64,000 bases of DNA from Serilophus lunatus (GCA_013399895.1 VXBA01002140.1:523826-587825); one strand, 5' to 3'. Shown: positions 49,148 through 61,285, counted from the stretch's first letter. Made by a program: numbers and translations. The notes: generated by a model not told the origin, from the letters alone.

Positions 49148-50044
49148 AGGATGAGGGGATTGAGTGGACCCTCAGTCAGTTTGCAGACGGCACCGAGTTG
49201 CCAGGAGTGTTCATCTGCTGGAGGATAGGAAGTCTCTACAGGGCCACATGAACAGGCTGGATTGATGGGGTTAGGCTGGTTGTAAGAGGTTCAACAAGGC
49301 CAAGTGCTGGGTCCTGCAGCTGACTCACAATAGTTACATGCATCACTACAGGCTTGGGGCAGAGTGTCTGGAAAGCTTCCCAGTGGAAAAGGACTTGGGA
49401 TTGCTGGTCAACATCAGATGGACTTGAGTCAGCAGTGTGCCCATGTGGTTAAGAAGGTCAATGGCAACCTGGAATGGATCAACAATAATGTGGCCAGCAG
49501 GATCAGGACAGTGACTATCCCTCTACACTTGGCACTGCTCAGGTCACACCTCAAATCCTATGTTCAGTTTTGGACCCCTCACCTGAAGAAAGACATTGAG
49601 GTGCTGGAACATGTCCAGAGAAGGCCAATGAACTGAAGAGTCTGGAGCACAAGTCTTATGAGGAGCAGCTGAGGGAGTTGGGGGGGGTTTTAGTCTGGAG
49701 AAAAGGAGTCAAGGAGTCTCACAGGGGAATCTCATCACTCACTACAATTACCTGAGGGGAAGTCGAAGTGAGGTGGGGGGTGGATTCTACTCCCAAGTGA
49801 CAAGAAATATGACAAAAGGAAATGCCCTCAAGGTGTGCCAGAGGAGGTTTAGGGTGTATATTAGGGGAAAATTATTCATGAAAAGGGTTGGCAAGCATTT
49901 ACGGGCTGCCCGGGGAAGTGGTTGATTCACTATCCCTGTAGGTATTCAAAGAACATGGATGCTGTGCTTAGGAACATAGTTTAGTGGTGGCCTTGGCACT
50001 GTCAGTTTAAGGGTTGGGCTTTTTCAGCCTAAATGACTCTACAG
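49148..50044 (+). mobile_element. CR1 LINE fragment, sense, about 0.9 kb
   Basis: It starts in the reverse-transcriptase end (GGGATTGAGTGGACCCTCAG, TTGCAGACGGCACCGAGTTG, GGTTCAACAAGGCCAAGTGC). It continues GGAAAGCTTCCCAGTGGAAA, GCAGTGTGCCCATGTGG, GAGGAGCAGCTGAGGGAGTT and a diverged 3' end (CATAGTTTAGTGGTGGCCTT, AGCCTAAATGACTCTAC). The frame is interrupted by several indels. The 90-codon ORF at 49,364-49,636 is part of its decayed ORF2. The 3' end type (GTTTAGTGGTGGCCTTGGCA) differs from the other copies here and indicates another CR1 subfamily. Confidence 0.94.
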
Positions 50045-50611
50045 GGGGGGTTGAGTTGGTTCTAAAGTCCACTATGGAAAACCCTCCGTGATATTTATAA
50101 GAAAGACATAATCAGGACTAGACTTTGACCTGTGAAACTTTTGGTAGGGAAAAACTTTAACATGTGAGACAAGTTCTTTTTCATATAATTTGGGTGTATA
50201 TTGGATGGGGAGGCTTGAATACCCTACAGCTTTGCTCATAAGGACAAAATCAAAATTCATTTTTCATTAAATGAGGCATTAGCAATAGATTGGCTCCTCA
50301 TCAGGAGCTGGGTAAAGCACACACACTTACAGTAGGATCTCAATCCTCATCGCAAATGTTGCTAATGCTACAAGTTCTAGGCTTATCAGGAAAGGACTCT
50401 GTCAATGCAGGCAGCACTAACATTCCCTTAAAAATATGCTTTGCTGTGGTGGGTACCACAAGATAGCCTTAAATTATACTATTGTGTAACTTGGAAGTAA
50501 TGTTCTGAAAGATGGCCTGGAGTCACTAAAGTTTCTCAGCTGTGACATATGTGCTATTTTTCTAAGACCTCTCAATTGTGATATTTAAAAAAAGGTGATA
50601 GAAAAGGCCAG

Positions 50612-50681
50612 CTTTTTTGTGTCTGTTTATTTGGGGTTTTTTTAGGGGGTTATTGTTGCTTTGGTTTGGTTTGGTTTTGTT
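50612..50681 (+). repeat. T/G-rich low-complexity tract
   Basis: T runs with GGGG, GGGGG and three GGTTT units. It is part of the recurrent T/G class in this window. Confidence 0.88.
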
Positions 50682-53039
50682 AGACCTTTTCTACAATAAA
50701 ATGGGGGATAATACAAAGCCAATATGTCGTAACTCCTGAGCCTCACTGGTCCACAGATCATTCGTACACCTGATTCCATATGCCAGAGATGCCGTGGCTT
50801 AGAAATAGAAATACATTATATTATATGAAAAATTAATAACCTTTTTTCCCCAAACTCATTGCATACAATGCTGAGTTTCTTCGCATCGTAGCACCTAGGC
50901 TATTTTTATCATATCATTATTCATGACAAATGTGAAATAAATAACTAGTACTGTTCCCTGTTTCACAGAGCTAGGGTGTTGTGCGTGACTGTGGTTTCAA
51001 CTTAGGTAATTTGAACCAGAGATAAGTACTTCAAAGGTCATGATGGTTTAAAACTATATTTACCAAAGTGTAGGTTACAAACCAAGATATAGTTCTGTTG
51101 AGTCAGGGGACTGTAAGACAAATTCAGGTAGAAACTTCGCTACAAAATTCTTGTTCTTGTTAGGCCTTATCTGCTCACCTCCATACTTTCTTTTCCCCTC
51201 TGCTTTTTGGAGCTTTTTGCTGTGCTAAGGTCTACTGTGCAAAGGGACTGAACCACAAATAGTCTGCCCAGACTACTGCTGCCAAGAAAAGAGTGGAAGG
51301 GAAATGCAAATCCAGGTGATTAAGAGGGCAAAGGGATTTATGCATGCACAGTAGTCCTGTTTCTGTCATTGCAGATACCTGGACAAAACTGACTTCATTG
51401 TCTTAGAGGAGTTGTTCTAGAATTGCATGTGAATGAGTACATGGATAAGTGGGCCTGGTAAGTCACTCTGACTCATTCTAATCCAGGAGATACTGGCTTT
51501 TAACCATCTATTGAAGTCCACTAGTAAATGCCAACTCACCAGCCACAAAACAACACTCACAAAAAAACCCACTCCACAAAACCTTGAAAAGAAAAAGAAT
51601 TAAGATTGAAAGAACTCTGATTTTCAAATAAAGGTACTGCTTTTTATTTTTAGAATATAGTAGTAGTAGAACTACTACAGTAGCATACACAAAGTATATA
51701 ATTAAACGACACATAAATTTCAGCAGACATTTGCACTACAGTGTCTCAAAAGCAAGGCTTCAGAAGGTTTAAAAGTTCAGATGTATTTACCAACTACTAA
51801 TTTGTTGAGCGAGTCTATATTTCAACTCCTGGTGACCAGGGATGATCATACAAAACCAGTTCATGTCTCTCTAGCTGGTATCATAAGATTAACTGTGGAT
51901 AGCTAACAGACATTACACAGTATATTTTGCCATCAGCATTTATGCTTTCAAGGGTCATCCTTATCATTCTAAAGAGATACCACAATGGAAGATGCAGCAC
52001 TGTATCAACAGGAAAGAATAAAAATTGCAGTTGTTCAGTGGGTCACACTAGCTGTTTGGAGACTGATGGCAGCTCCAGCAATTCAGAAGCTGTAAAAATG
52101 TATCCATAAGGTCAAAACACAATTTAGGACTTGTTTTCTTGCAGAGATGCTGATGGGAAATGCCATTTCTGACACTCTGATTTACTTCTTTAGTGGGCAT
52201 ACCTTAATGCAAAAAATTAGTTGCTGCTGTTGCTGAAGCTTCTGCTAAAGCTTCCTTATAAAAATGCACTTAATCTGAAAGCTGCAGTATTTCATCTGCT
52301 TTCAGCCTTTAATAGAGTGGAGGAATTCATTAAGTCATCTGAAAGCAATTTTCAATTATGAAAATACAATTTAAATAAGGGGAAGAAGAGCCTTTGAAGA
52401 TGACAAAAGTGGGAAGTGATTGACACACTCTGTTGTCAGCTGGAATCAATTTCACACTTGGGGAAAAATACCTTCACTTGGGAAAGATCATCCATCAGCG
52501 GGGGGGGGAAAGGCAGGGAACCAGGAAAGGAAAGAGAAAGTAAATCCCTTCTTAAAATATTCAGCAGCGTGAACACCCTTCACCTTGACAAAATGAAATG
52601 TCTTTAATATAAGTACTGAACACCAATAGCATGGGCAGTCAAGGCAAAAACTAAGGAATTACAGGAATATAACTCTCTGTCCAAACTTGGGACTTATTCA
52701 GGCAAAATGCCATTTGACTTCACAAACAGTTTTGTCTCAGCAACCACTCCAAGGTATTCCTAAAGATTGTTACAGCTGCTGAATAACACAATAATAACGT
52801 AAGTAGTGTTAATGCTCGAATATGCAGTCTCGAACTATGACTTGCAGTCTGGTGTAGGTCTGAGAATCGGCTGTTCTTCCCTCACAGAGTCAGTGGTTCC
52901 TATGGTGCCAGTTCTTTCTATCTCCTGGTTAAAAACATGATTAGAAATATTTATATTTTATTCCCTGATATGCTGTACATATTTTGCACAGTTGCCAAAG
53001 TTCTGGTGGGCTATTAGCAAACAGAAAACATCCCCTAAG

Positions 53040-53071
53040 AAAAAAAAAAAACAAACAAAAAACAAAAAAAC
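53040..53071 (+). repeat. A-rich low-complexity tract
   Basis: Twelve As, then ACAAACAAAAAACAAAAAAA. It is the A/C-strand counterpart of the T/G tracts. Confidence 0.92.
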
Positions 53072-53966
53072 TGTGATGATGAGTTTATGCTACATCAAAT
53101 GAGGGGCCAGTTTCTAATAAAAATCAGTGATGGTCTGAAATCTCAAAAAAGTCTCTGAAGCCAGTTTGCAGAGGCAGTGACTGACGATAACAGGTTCAAA
53201 AAGCAGGATTTCATTTCAAGCAAATACTGTGGAGTGGTGCATAGGAAAAATGACTGCTAGCTAGAGTAAGATTACATACATGGAGAGAGGGGGAAGATTC
53301 CCCTGATAGTACTGCTAACATATTGTTCCCTCCTCTGTGTTACCTTGTCTTATCCATCTCTTTCAAGCAGAGGCTGTTGTAAATGGCAAACCTGCTCACA
53401 GGTATGCTCATGCACTAAGGCAGGATAATAATTTTGAAGAATCCTTTCAGTGATTTTAACTGCCTTAAGGTGGAGAAGCCAGAAATATTAAAACCACAAT
53501 TGTACTGATTCTAGCCAAGATTTAAGAGCACTGAGATATGCATGAGTACTTGGGAGACACAGATACTAGGGAGAATGAATATATTAAAATCCATGTAGCT
53601 TTGAAGGTATAAAAATACAATAGAGAGAACTTAACAGTGGAGTTAATAATGGGTAATCAAAATAATTGGAACAGTCCCTCTTCCTCCCTCTGGTTTCTCT
53701 TCTAAAAAAGCCCAGGCCACATCTCTTGTGCCTGGTATTTGGCCTTATATGTGTTGTGACTATGCTTGTTTTTATCATAGGCTGAAAATGTGGGCTGGTT
53801 CATATTTATTTATCTCAGTCAGCATCATTCAAAGCTGTGCTTAAACCCCCTGACATGAATTTGCCTTGCTAGTGAAGGATTTAGCTTGACAGAAACCATT
53901 ACAAGGATTTTCCTCTGGTCCCCACAGCTCCTCTTTTGGCCAGAGACAGTTAAGGCAATTGTCCAA

Positions 53967-54099
53967 GGGGTTGTTTTTTTTTTTGGGGGGGGGGTTGGTT
54001 GTTTGGTTTGGTTTGGTTTTTTTGTGGTGTTGTTGGTTGGTTGTGTGGGGTTTTTGTTTTGGTTTTGGGGTCATTTTTATGTTTTTTTTTCTTTTTTTG
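53967..54099 (+). repeat. Long G/T-rich tract with G-quadruplex potential
   Basis: About 130 bases of almost only G and T. G runs of 4 and 10 flank an 11-base T run, followed by repeated GGTTT and GGTTG units and two further GGGG runs near 54,047 and 54,067, then T runs. Four G-runs of at least four on one strand could fold into a quadruplex with long loops. ORFs rich in Phe/Gly/Val (+ strand) or Pro/Lys/Thr (- strand) over it are composition artefacts. Confidence 0.93.
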
Positions 54100-57000
54100 A
54101 AGATCGATATTTTTATATTTGCCCAGATACTCTGAATACCCTACAAACCACTTACCTGAGTTTCTTCATGTGATGGCATTGCAAATACATGCTGCTTGCA
54201 GAAGGGCCTGAGATAAGGACATATGAAGCCACACACTCTGCTAGGATAATGCTGGAAGAGTGGGTCCTTCAGGAAAAATGAGTTACAGGCTGTCCTGCTT
54301 CCATTGCCCACTGCTGTGATCCTCAACCAACCGAGAGAACCCTGGTTTTACTGGGAAGATCCCTCATTTTTCCAGTGCAGAAAGAACAGACCTTGGATTA
54401 CAACAGGAAGCTCTCAGCTGCAATGAAATCAGTGACATTTAGGTCCTCAAATAATTTAAAAAATGTCACCTAAATTATCCTAAACAAAAGAATTTGGATA
54501 GTTTTGAAGAACTGTCATCATGAGCTTAAAATCTCATTTCAGTTTCTGCAGCTCTTAGGAGTGATTTATACAAGAAATGTCACTGCTTTAGGGAGCGTTT
54601 TTAAGTAAAGAGGCTGCCTACTGTAATAGACTTTTGCAAAGATGAACTTCAAATATAAATCCTTATAATAGAGGAGTTAAGTATTTATATAAATTCTTTC
54701 TTAGATGTCTAGTTGGTTTATAAATCTAAACCTGTGGTACTAACATCAGAAGGTATTGATCCTTCTGCTTTGGAGGCTACACATTTATAATGATTTTTCT
54801 TTCTCCCGTTTTTGTTGGTGTGCTCATAATTGTAGCTAGGTGGGTCTGTTTCACTATCATTTAACAGTTTTCAAATAAAAATTTGAATCCAGAATCTGTC
54901 CAAGACACATAATGTTTTCTTTTTAGAATATTAATTAGACCTTACAAGTTGTTTTTTCTTGTAGTGAAAGGAATTATCTGGCATGAATTTATTAGGAAAT
55001 TGTATTTGTATCTTGTTTGTCTGTTGCACTTAATTGTGAAAAATTGTAGCAGAAGCATCTGATCTACTAAAATCTGTATACCATACCTTTCAGTTCTTTT
55101 TTAACCTTGCTAAACCTGTGCTACATGCTAATAAATCTTTCTGGGAAATAATGGATCAATTAGACTTTTTTCATTCCTGATCAAAACATGTTTATATGTA
55201 TGATATAGGCTCTGGGAATGATTATCCCAGCAGTGAAAGTTATGCCACTTATGCAGATGATGTACTGCTCTAATCCTAAGCATTGCCATTGTGCCATGTA
55301 GCTCCAGGCTCATATAAATGACTTTGAAATGATAAAATCACTGTTCTGGTGTGTTACAGGAACTAAAATGAGACCCCAGTGGTTTCCATGCAAATCATCT
55401 CTTGTGAGACATTTGTCAGTGTCAAAGTTAAGTCTGTTGAATTCAATGTCCTCCAAATGAAAGTTTCATTAAATGCTTTTTATTACACATAATGGGCTAT
55501 TTTACAAGTGTCTAATCTAAAGATATGAGAAGCACTAAGTTATAAGAAAATATTTCTGGTCATAAACAGCCTGCTGATAACCACGTTTTCTAATATATTC
55601 ACTTATAAGGAAATCTAGAGTTTAAAGTTCTGTTCCCCTGCCAGACAATGAATTGCATTTCTAATAGCCTGTTATTTTTACAAGCAGAGACCTGCCATTG
55701 CCTCAAGAGGAGTTCTTCTCACCCTCTACAAGCAAAGAGGATTTAGAAGATTCAACAGACAAGGACAAAAATTTACACTGATGCAGATCTTGTGTTTAAG
55801 AAATGTGGTTAAGTGTGCTCCAGGATAGGAAGGTGAAATTTATGGGATGAGAATACAGATGTTTCCCCACCTCTTCACTGGCAATCAGATGTACCCTATT
55901 CTGAAGCATATTTAACACCAAGCTGTACAAACTGGCTAATTTATGTTGGGTTCATGCAGATGGATTACAGTTAACTACAGGTAACATGAAGTGCAACTCA
56001 CATTTATGGTATATAATTACGGAGTACAATGAAGAATTACCTTGTGTTGCTAAGAGTCTGTGTGCTGTCTTGCTCAACCTTCCTTCTCACATTAAACAAT
56101 GAATACAAGTATTGCTTTGCTATGCTATTTCCCTTTGGAGCATGATTAACCTCCACAGGATAAGATATTACTCAAACAATCTTTTGACTACTTGTCACCT
56201 TCAGACAGCCCTTTTGGCTATAATACGTTACATGTCCACATAAATTTCCATCTAATCTTAAAGGTTTTCCAGGATTTGTAAGGGCTTCTTCACCCTATTC
56301 ATTGTCATCTAGATGCAGTATACCTCAATTGTCACCCTATATTAAGTTTCTCTTTTTTTTTTTCCTCTTCCATATCCTTAATTTCAGGGAAGCCCCCAGC
56401 ACATAACTCTTCTTGTTTTTTAGACTCCACACTGATTTTTAGAAGGTCCTTTGCAAATGCCTTTCAGGATGATTTTTGGTTGTTGCTGTCCTTAGGATTA
56501 GCTTCCCATAACATGTCATCTGGTATGGTTTCATTTGTTTGATTTATAAGAAGCTATCCCTGCCACCTATCAGGTGATCCCTCAGCTTTCTTACAGGACT
56601 AATTGACTCAATAGGAGGAAATCACTGATCTTGTGACAGAAAGTGTAGAAAAGATCAATAAGGATACATCAATACAAATCTTAAAATCACTGCTAAGATT
56701 CACACATGCTATTGATATTGGCTGGATATCTTTTTGACTGATACGCAAAATTAACTTGTTGGATTCCATAAAGGATAACAGATAGAAACGATGTGTCCTT
56801 TGATATCTTGAAGGCCAAACAGATGATCTAATGATTCAGTCAGATCTTAAAATATACATAAGGAGAGATTTGACTTGATAAAACAGTCTGTAGTATCCAG
56901 ATGATGTTTTACATATAAATATAAAAAATCACATATATATAACATCATCAATTTTATTTACATTTTATGCAAATTTACCCCAAATTTCACCTCAAAGAAC

Positions 57001-58023
57001 AAGATGAAAATAATATGTCTAGCCACTTGTTCTCCGAGTTGCTGTAGCTTATAGTGCCGTTCTACACTTGTGTCCACACCAGTAACTGAGATCACAAAAG
57101 ATATCTCAGTTCCTTGAGACGCAGAGGGCTCATTAGTCAAGGCATCACTTATATGTCTGGTGAAATCCATTTATTTTAACAGCTCTACCAATTGCTCACT
57201 TAAATGAAGTAAACAACATAAAAAAAAATCAGTGGCACTTGTTCTTTAAAAATCCTACCTTGAACAGAAAGTAGTAGAAATCAACTTTATATTTCATCTT
57301 CTGGTCCTAACACAATTCAAAACGAAATGCCTCTCTCTTATTTCCATGGGTAGCTATTCCCTCAGTCAATAAATTCAGGAGGAGTACTAACATAAAACTT
57401 TACTGTGATTGTAATTAATGGCCCTTCTTATTTCACCATCTTATTCAGTCAATTATATTATTTATAGTAATATAAGTGTTATCTTTTATGAGCAATATTT
57501 ATTAAATAGAAATTAAAGTGGCACAGTACATCTTATCTGTTCACGTTTCCTATGGTTATGTTTACACTGATGTGTGAAAATGTTGAAACTATCAGCATTT
57601 TGTACTTTTGAAATTTTAATGAGAAAATAACTGTCTCTTGAAGCCATGTGCTTAAAAGGAAACACATGCATAAATCCAGATTGTTGTATAGAAATCAGAG
57701 ACTACAGACAAATCCACCTGGCAGACAGAATGAAGCTGGCTGAACAAACATATTTGATCACATGTGGTCACAGAAAAGTTCACATACACCAAGTACTTTT
57801 TGGAATCTGTACATATGCACGATGTCAGCCTGCGGCTGGCTGCTACACAGCTGAGCCTTAAGCTCAAAATTCCATCTTCTAGTTCACCATTTAGGCCCTT
57901 ATATCTACTAATAAGATAACAGAAGGTCTGCATGAGTTTATCTGTGTGGAGTATGTACCACCCTCACACAATTCCTTAAGTCAACACATGAGGACATCTA
58001 CATTTCAAATGGAATACTTTTAT
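54100..58023. other. Unique AT-rich non-coding sequence
   Basis: No transposon is recognised. A 70-codon - strand frame at 56,958-57,170 has an AATAAA overlapping its stop, but it has no recognised domain and an in-frame stop directly upstream. It is noted but not called. Confidence 0.5.
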
Positions 58024-58980
58024 TCAGGCTAGCATTATATACTGTTCAGTTCTTAAAATGTACTCCATGTCTGGAATCTCTTGATGGCTTCCATATCTAA
58101 TGAGATCAGATGGTTGGTTGTTGCTATCAATTGGATGTTCATTATTGTTGGTAAATGCCAGTTTCACAAGCTCTACCTGGAAAACAAAAGTCGAGCTCTT
58201 TTTTTTTTTTTTTTCTGGCTTATGCATTGTGATCAAAGTTACAGATTATTATAGTTTTCTTACTAATTCTCTCAAAAAAAGAACTTGAAGGTGTGCTCAC
58301 AACTGCTGAGCCTGTCCTCTGGTCTTGCCTGGATGGGGTATCATGCAACCTTTTCCATAAATGGATTTTCCAGACTCCAATTGCTATGATCAGTAGAAGT
58401 GTTTCAGAAAGAATTCCAGCCAAAATGTATTTATGACCAGGTTAAAACAATTTGTTCTTGTGCTAACCTTGTCCTCTGCTTCATATAAACATTTCATTTT
58501 CCAGGTACTAAGCAGAGCATGACTTCCCTCTATTATGGGCCAAGATCCAAACCAAGGCTTTGGCTCTTTGAACCTTCTTACCAATGCTTGTTGGGTCCAA
58601 TTAGCACACAGTCAAATACAGGCTCAGTTGGGAGGCAACAGCTAACAGCTGAGAAACAATAAGGAACAGATTTTTAAATTACCACATGGAACTCATTTAC
58701 CTCGTCCCTGCTGAGATCAGCGTCTGATTCAATAAGCACTTCTCTCTTACTGTTACAGCTGAAATTAACTCTTGTGACTTTGTCCTGAAACAAAGAGGAA
58801 ATGCTCATGCTATCAGTTATCAGTATTAGCCTGAAGGAGGCAAAGCACAGCTCCACCTATTATACAGAAACCATTTGTAACAGCATGCATAGTAAGCTCA
58901 CCTTTCTTGTCTTCCTCCTCTTTATGTCCTGTATCTTGATTATTTTGTGCTATAACTGAATAACCTTCCATGGACTTGAT
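58024..58980 (-). other. Weak candidate 3' exons of an unrecognised gene
   Basis: Four short - strand frames have splice-like edges. (i) 58,902-58,980, 26 codons, donor AAAG/GTGAGC. (ii) 58,701-58,784, 28 codons, acceptor CTCTTTGTTTCAG, donor GAG/GTAAAT, with an N-F-S glycosylation motif. (iii) A frame ending at 58,301 with donor GTT/GTGAGC, encoding a hydrophobic stretch (ILAGILSETLLLIIAIGVW) followed by basic KIHLWKRLH. (iv) 58,024-58,176, acceptor CTTTTGTTTTCCAG, 50 codons then TGA overlapping AATAAA. (iii) and (iv) join in phase and would give a membrane-protein C terminus with a cytoplasmic tail. However, (iii) has no acceptor at its 5' edge because an in-frame TAA lies near 58,443, and (i) and (ii) do not join in phase. 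I recognise no family. Chance is a serious alternative. Confidence 0.22.
58199..58214 (+). repeat. Poly(T) run of 16
   Basis: Sixteen Ts followed by CTGGC. On the - strand it is a poly(A) about 25 bases upstream of the candidate acceptor at 58,177. Confidence 0.95.
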
Positions 58981-59394
58981 CTAACCACAGTCTAACCCAA
59001 CAATGTGAGCCAGATCCTTTGCAAAAGTCTTGTGGTTTTTCTCATTTTCTCTAGTGGTTAATTCTCTCATTGCCTCATCTAGTCTATCAAGCCTGCAGGT
59101 ATTTGGTTATATAGCTTTGGATCAGGTGTGGCTTACACCCCACAAACTTTGACTGAGGACCAGGCAAGCTGTTCTTTTGATGTAAAAGATGATGCAGAGA
59201 GACTCTGTGCTGATTAGGTTTGTTGCACCAGCAAATTTCCTCTGTGCCACTTCTTCAAAAAGTAATGTCTGTGGGAGTCTACCAGCCTTTCTGTGGGCTG
59301 GTAATTCTATTTTGAAACAGCCAATCTGGTTGTCTCCTTTATTCTAGATATTCCTCACCTTCTAGTTTCTGTACTAATTCCCATTTTATATGCC

Positions 59395-59935
59395 TAACTA
59401 ATAATGTCCCGTGTGGGACTATATTAAATGATTTACTGAACTCCAGGTAGATTAGATCTTTCATTTATAAGATCAGTTAGCTTATCACAAAGAGCTATCA
59501 TCTTAGCCTGGTACAGACTGTGTTTGCTAAACTGTCCCATTTTCCTCATTTACCATTTTCTTTCATTTAGATGCTTTTTGTTTGCTGATGCTTAGTAGCC
59601 TTCCAGTCCTTAGCTCATCAGTTCAGGGTTCATCCTCATGCTGTATGAGCTATACCTGCTTTGTTCCAATAATAAAATTGTTCCTCAGATTTCATAAGTC
59701 TAGTTAAAAAGCTCTACTGCTAGACTTGCAATGCTGAGCTCAATGTGAGTTATCTGGTCCTTCAAGACGTGATACTATTGCATTTTCTAAGTGCTGTTTC
59801 CAGATAGCTATTTATTATTTCCAAAACATCACTGACCATCTTGCATTTGCTCTTTGTATTCAAGACCATTTTCTTTTCATTATCTTCTTTGAAAATTGAA
59901 GTGATTGAGTGCCATCAGAAGTTGTCTGAATATAT
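59395..59935 (-). mobile_element. Ancient CR1-type LINE remnant, antisense
   Basis: The + strand contains TGTGGGACTATATTAAATGA, TTACTGAACTCCAGGTAGAT and TAGATCTTTCATTTATAAGA, then a tract matching the CR1/L3-type reverse-transcriptase region read backwards (conserved meaning: the region encoding a DLxxAFDxV-like segment and the AFN/loop that follows). Later come TTATCTTCTTTGAAAATTGA and GTGATTGAGT, in the order of old CR1 copies shared with other reptiles. Identity is low and the limits are uncertain. It is clearly older than the other CR1 copies in the window, with no octamer tail. Confidence 0.6.
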
Positions 59936-60096
59936 ACCAACCCAGACTGTGGGTGGCTGCAAGCTTTTAGGACTGATGGATTTAGGTAGCTGAAGAAAAT
60001 TTTTCCCATTTGTTCCAGTTTCATTACAGATAAATGAATCTAGACCTGCAAAGCAAGAAGGAATTCACAGGGCTGAGGATGATGTTCTCGTGAGTT

Positions 60097-60113
60097 AAAA
60101 AAAAAAAAAAAAN
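60097..60113 (+). repeat. Poly(A) run of 16 ending in an N
   Basis: Sixteen As are followed by the single N of the window at 60,113 and then CCTTGATAACC. The ambiguous call probably reflects an unresolved homopolymer length in the assembly. Confidence 0.95.
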
Positions 60114-60928
60114 CCTTGATAACCTAAGGGAGAAAACTCACAGAAAATGTGCTATTTCTGCCATCACATCTCATTATTACATTTAATTTGATGTCTTTGA
60201 GCTGCAAGCAGATACAGAGTGAGCTGTATATTACAGGCAGACACAGAATCAGCAGCAGAGTGAAGTTGATTAGAACATGATAAAATATCAGGCATTAGAG
60301 AAAATAGCAGCAAGCAAATTTGGGATAAGAAACCATTCATACAATTCTATATATGACATAAAGCAAACCCATGGCAGAACCAGCAATAGGGGTTGGGCTG
60401 CCAATGCAAGTTCAGGTTCACCACTTCACAGTACTGCTTCTTTTAAGTCTGTTACATTAGTCTTGGTTAAAACTTACAATGGACACAGGCATGAGAGCAG
60501 GGTATGTGTAATGACCTGGTTGTCAGAGCAGCTGTCCTGATTTGTACACCTTGCAATGACATGTCTTGAGGGCTTTGCACAAGTTAGTATCAGTAGTCAC
60601 AGTGACAAGAGGACATGAACAGAGCAGAACAGGATAAAAAGATTTCTCTCCTTAGTTTCATAATCATAGCCATTCACCCTAATGCCCTGTCTGCTTTTAT
60701 GGTGCCCAGACCACAAAGTCACGATTATTTGGTTTATGGATAGCTTATGCTCAGACCTTCCTAGTTTCTTTGCATGCTTATCAAACCTGCCTGAATGCAC
60801 CTCTCTAAGCTTCAGGCTTTCGTTGTGGCCTTAGGATGTAATTTGAAGATGCCAGGGGTTTTGTCTGTTTGTTTGTTCTCTACAAAGTTAATTCTGCTGT
60901 TGCTGCTGACCTGATCCTCTCCGTACTG

Positions 60929-61285
60929 CAGGATGCCTAAGTGGCACAACACTCTCTGATCTTTCTCAGAGGGTTTACATTTCTCTTATGAAATGATGCA
61001 CTTACTAATAAACATGAGACTTAATTTGAACTTCAAATACTAGGAAAAGAAACTATTCCCAGACTGTAAAAGCGAGAGAGGATTAAACAGGACAGTATCC
61101 TAATGGAACAGAGGCAGGCCTCAGTAATTAGAGAGATGCAAGGCCTCGGGTGTCACAGCACAACAGAACAGCGTCTCCAGGGTTTGTTCCCCCATACAAA
61201 ATAGGTTGCAGTGTTAATAATAAATGTGAGGCTTAATTAGGACCACAAATACCGTGAGAAGAAACCAACTCCCAAGCTGTATAAT
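60929..61285 (+). repeat. Diverged tandem duplication of about 145 bp
   Basis: Copy 1 (about 60,929-61,075) and copy 2 (about 61,138-61,285) share an ordered series: GCAGGATGCC / GCAAGGCCTC, GGCACAACAC / AGCACAACAG, AGAGGGTTT / CCAGGGTTT, TAATAAACATGAGACTTAAT / TAATAAATGTGAGGCTTAAT, CAAATACTAGG / CAAATACCGTG, and TCCCAGACTGTA / TCCCAAGCTGTA. The best block is about 75% identical by eye. It could be an old tandem duplication or two copies of an unrecognised repeat. Confidence 0.7.

Larger units (their letters stand above)
50045..53966. other. Unique non-coding sequence with low-complexity tracts
   Basis: No gene or transposon is recognised. 50,612-50,681 is a T/G-rich tract ending in (GGTTT)3. 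53,040-53,071 is an A-rich tract with C interruptions, and 52,501-52,508 is a G run. The stretch about 52,190-52,380 (TTAATGCAAAAAATTAG, GAATTCATTAAGTCATC, GAAAGCAATTTTCAATTATG) looks like a possible conserved enhancer, on motif grounds only. Confidence 0.5.

Noticed and set aside
56958..57170. 70-codon - strand ORF whose stop overlaps AATAAA
   Set aside because: The peptide looks protein-like, but a stop codon sits immediately upstream of its ATG, no strong acceptor was found and no family is recognised. AATAAA is common in this AT-rich DNA.
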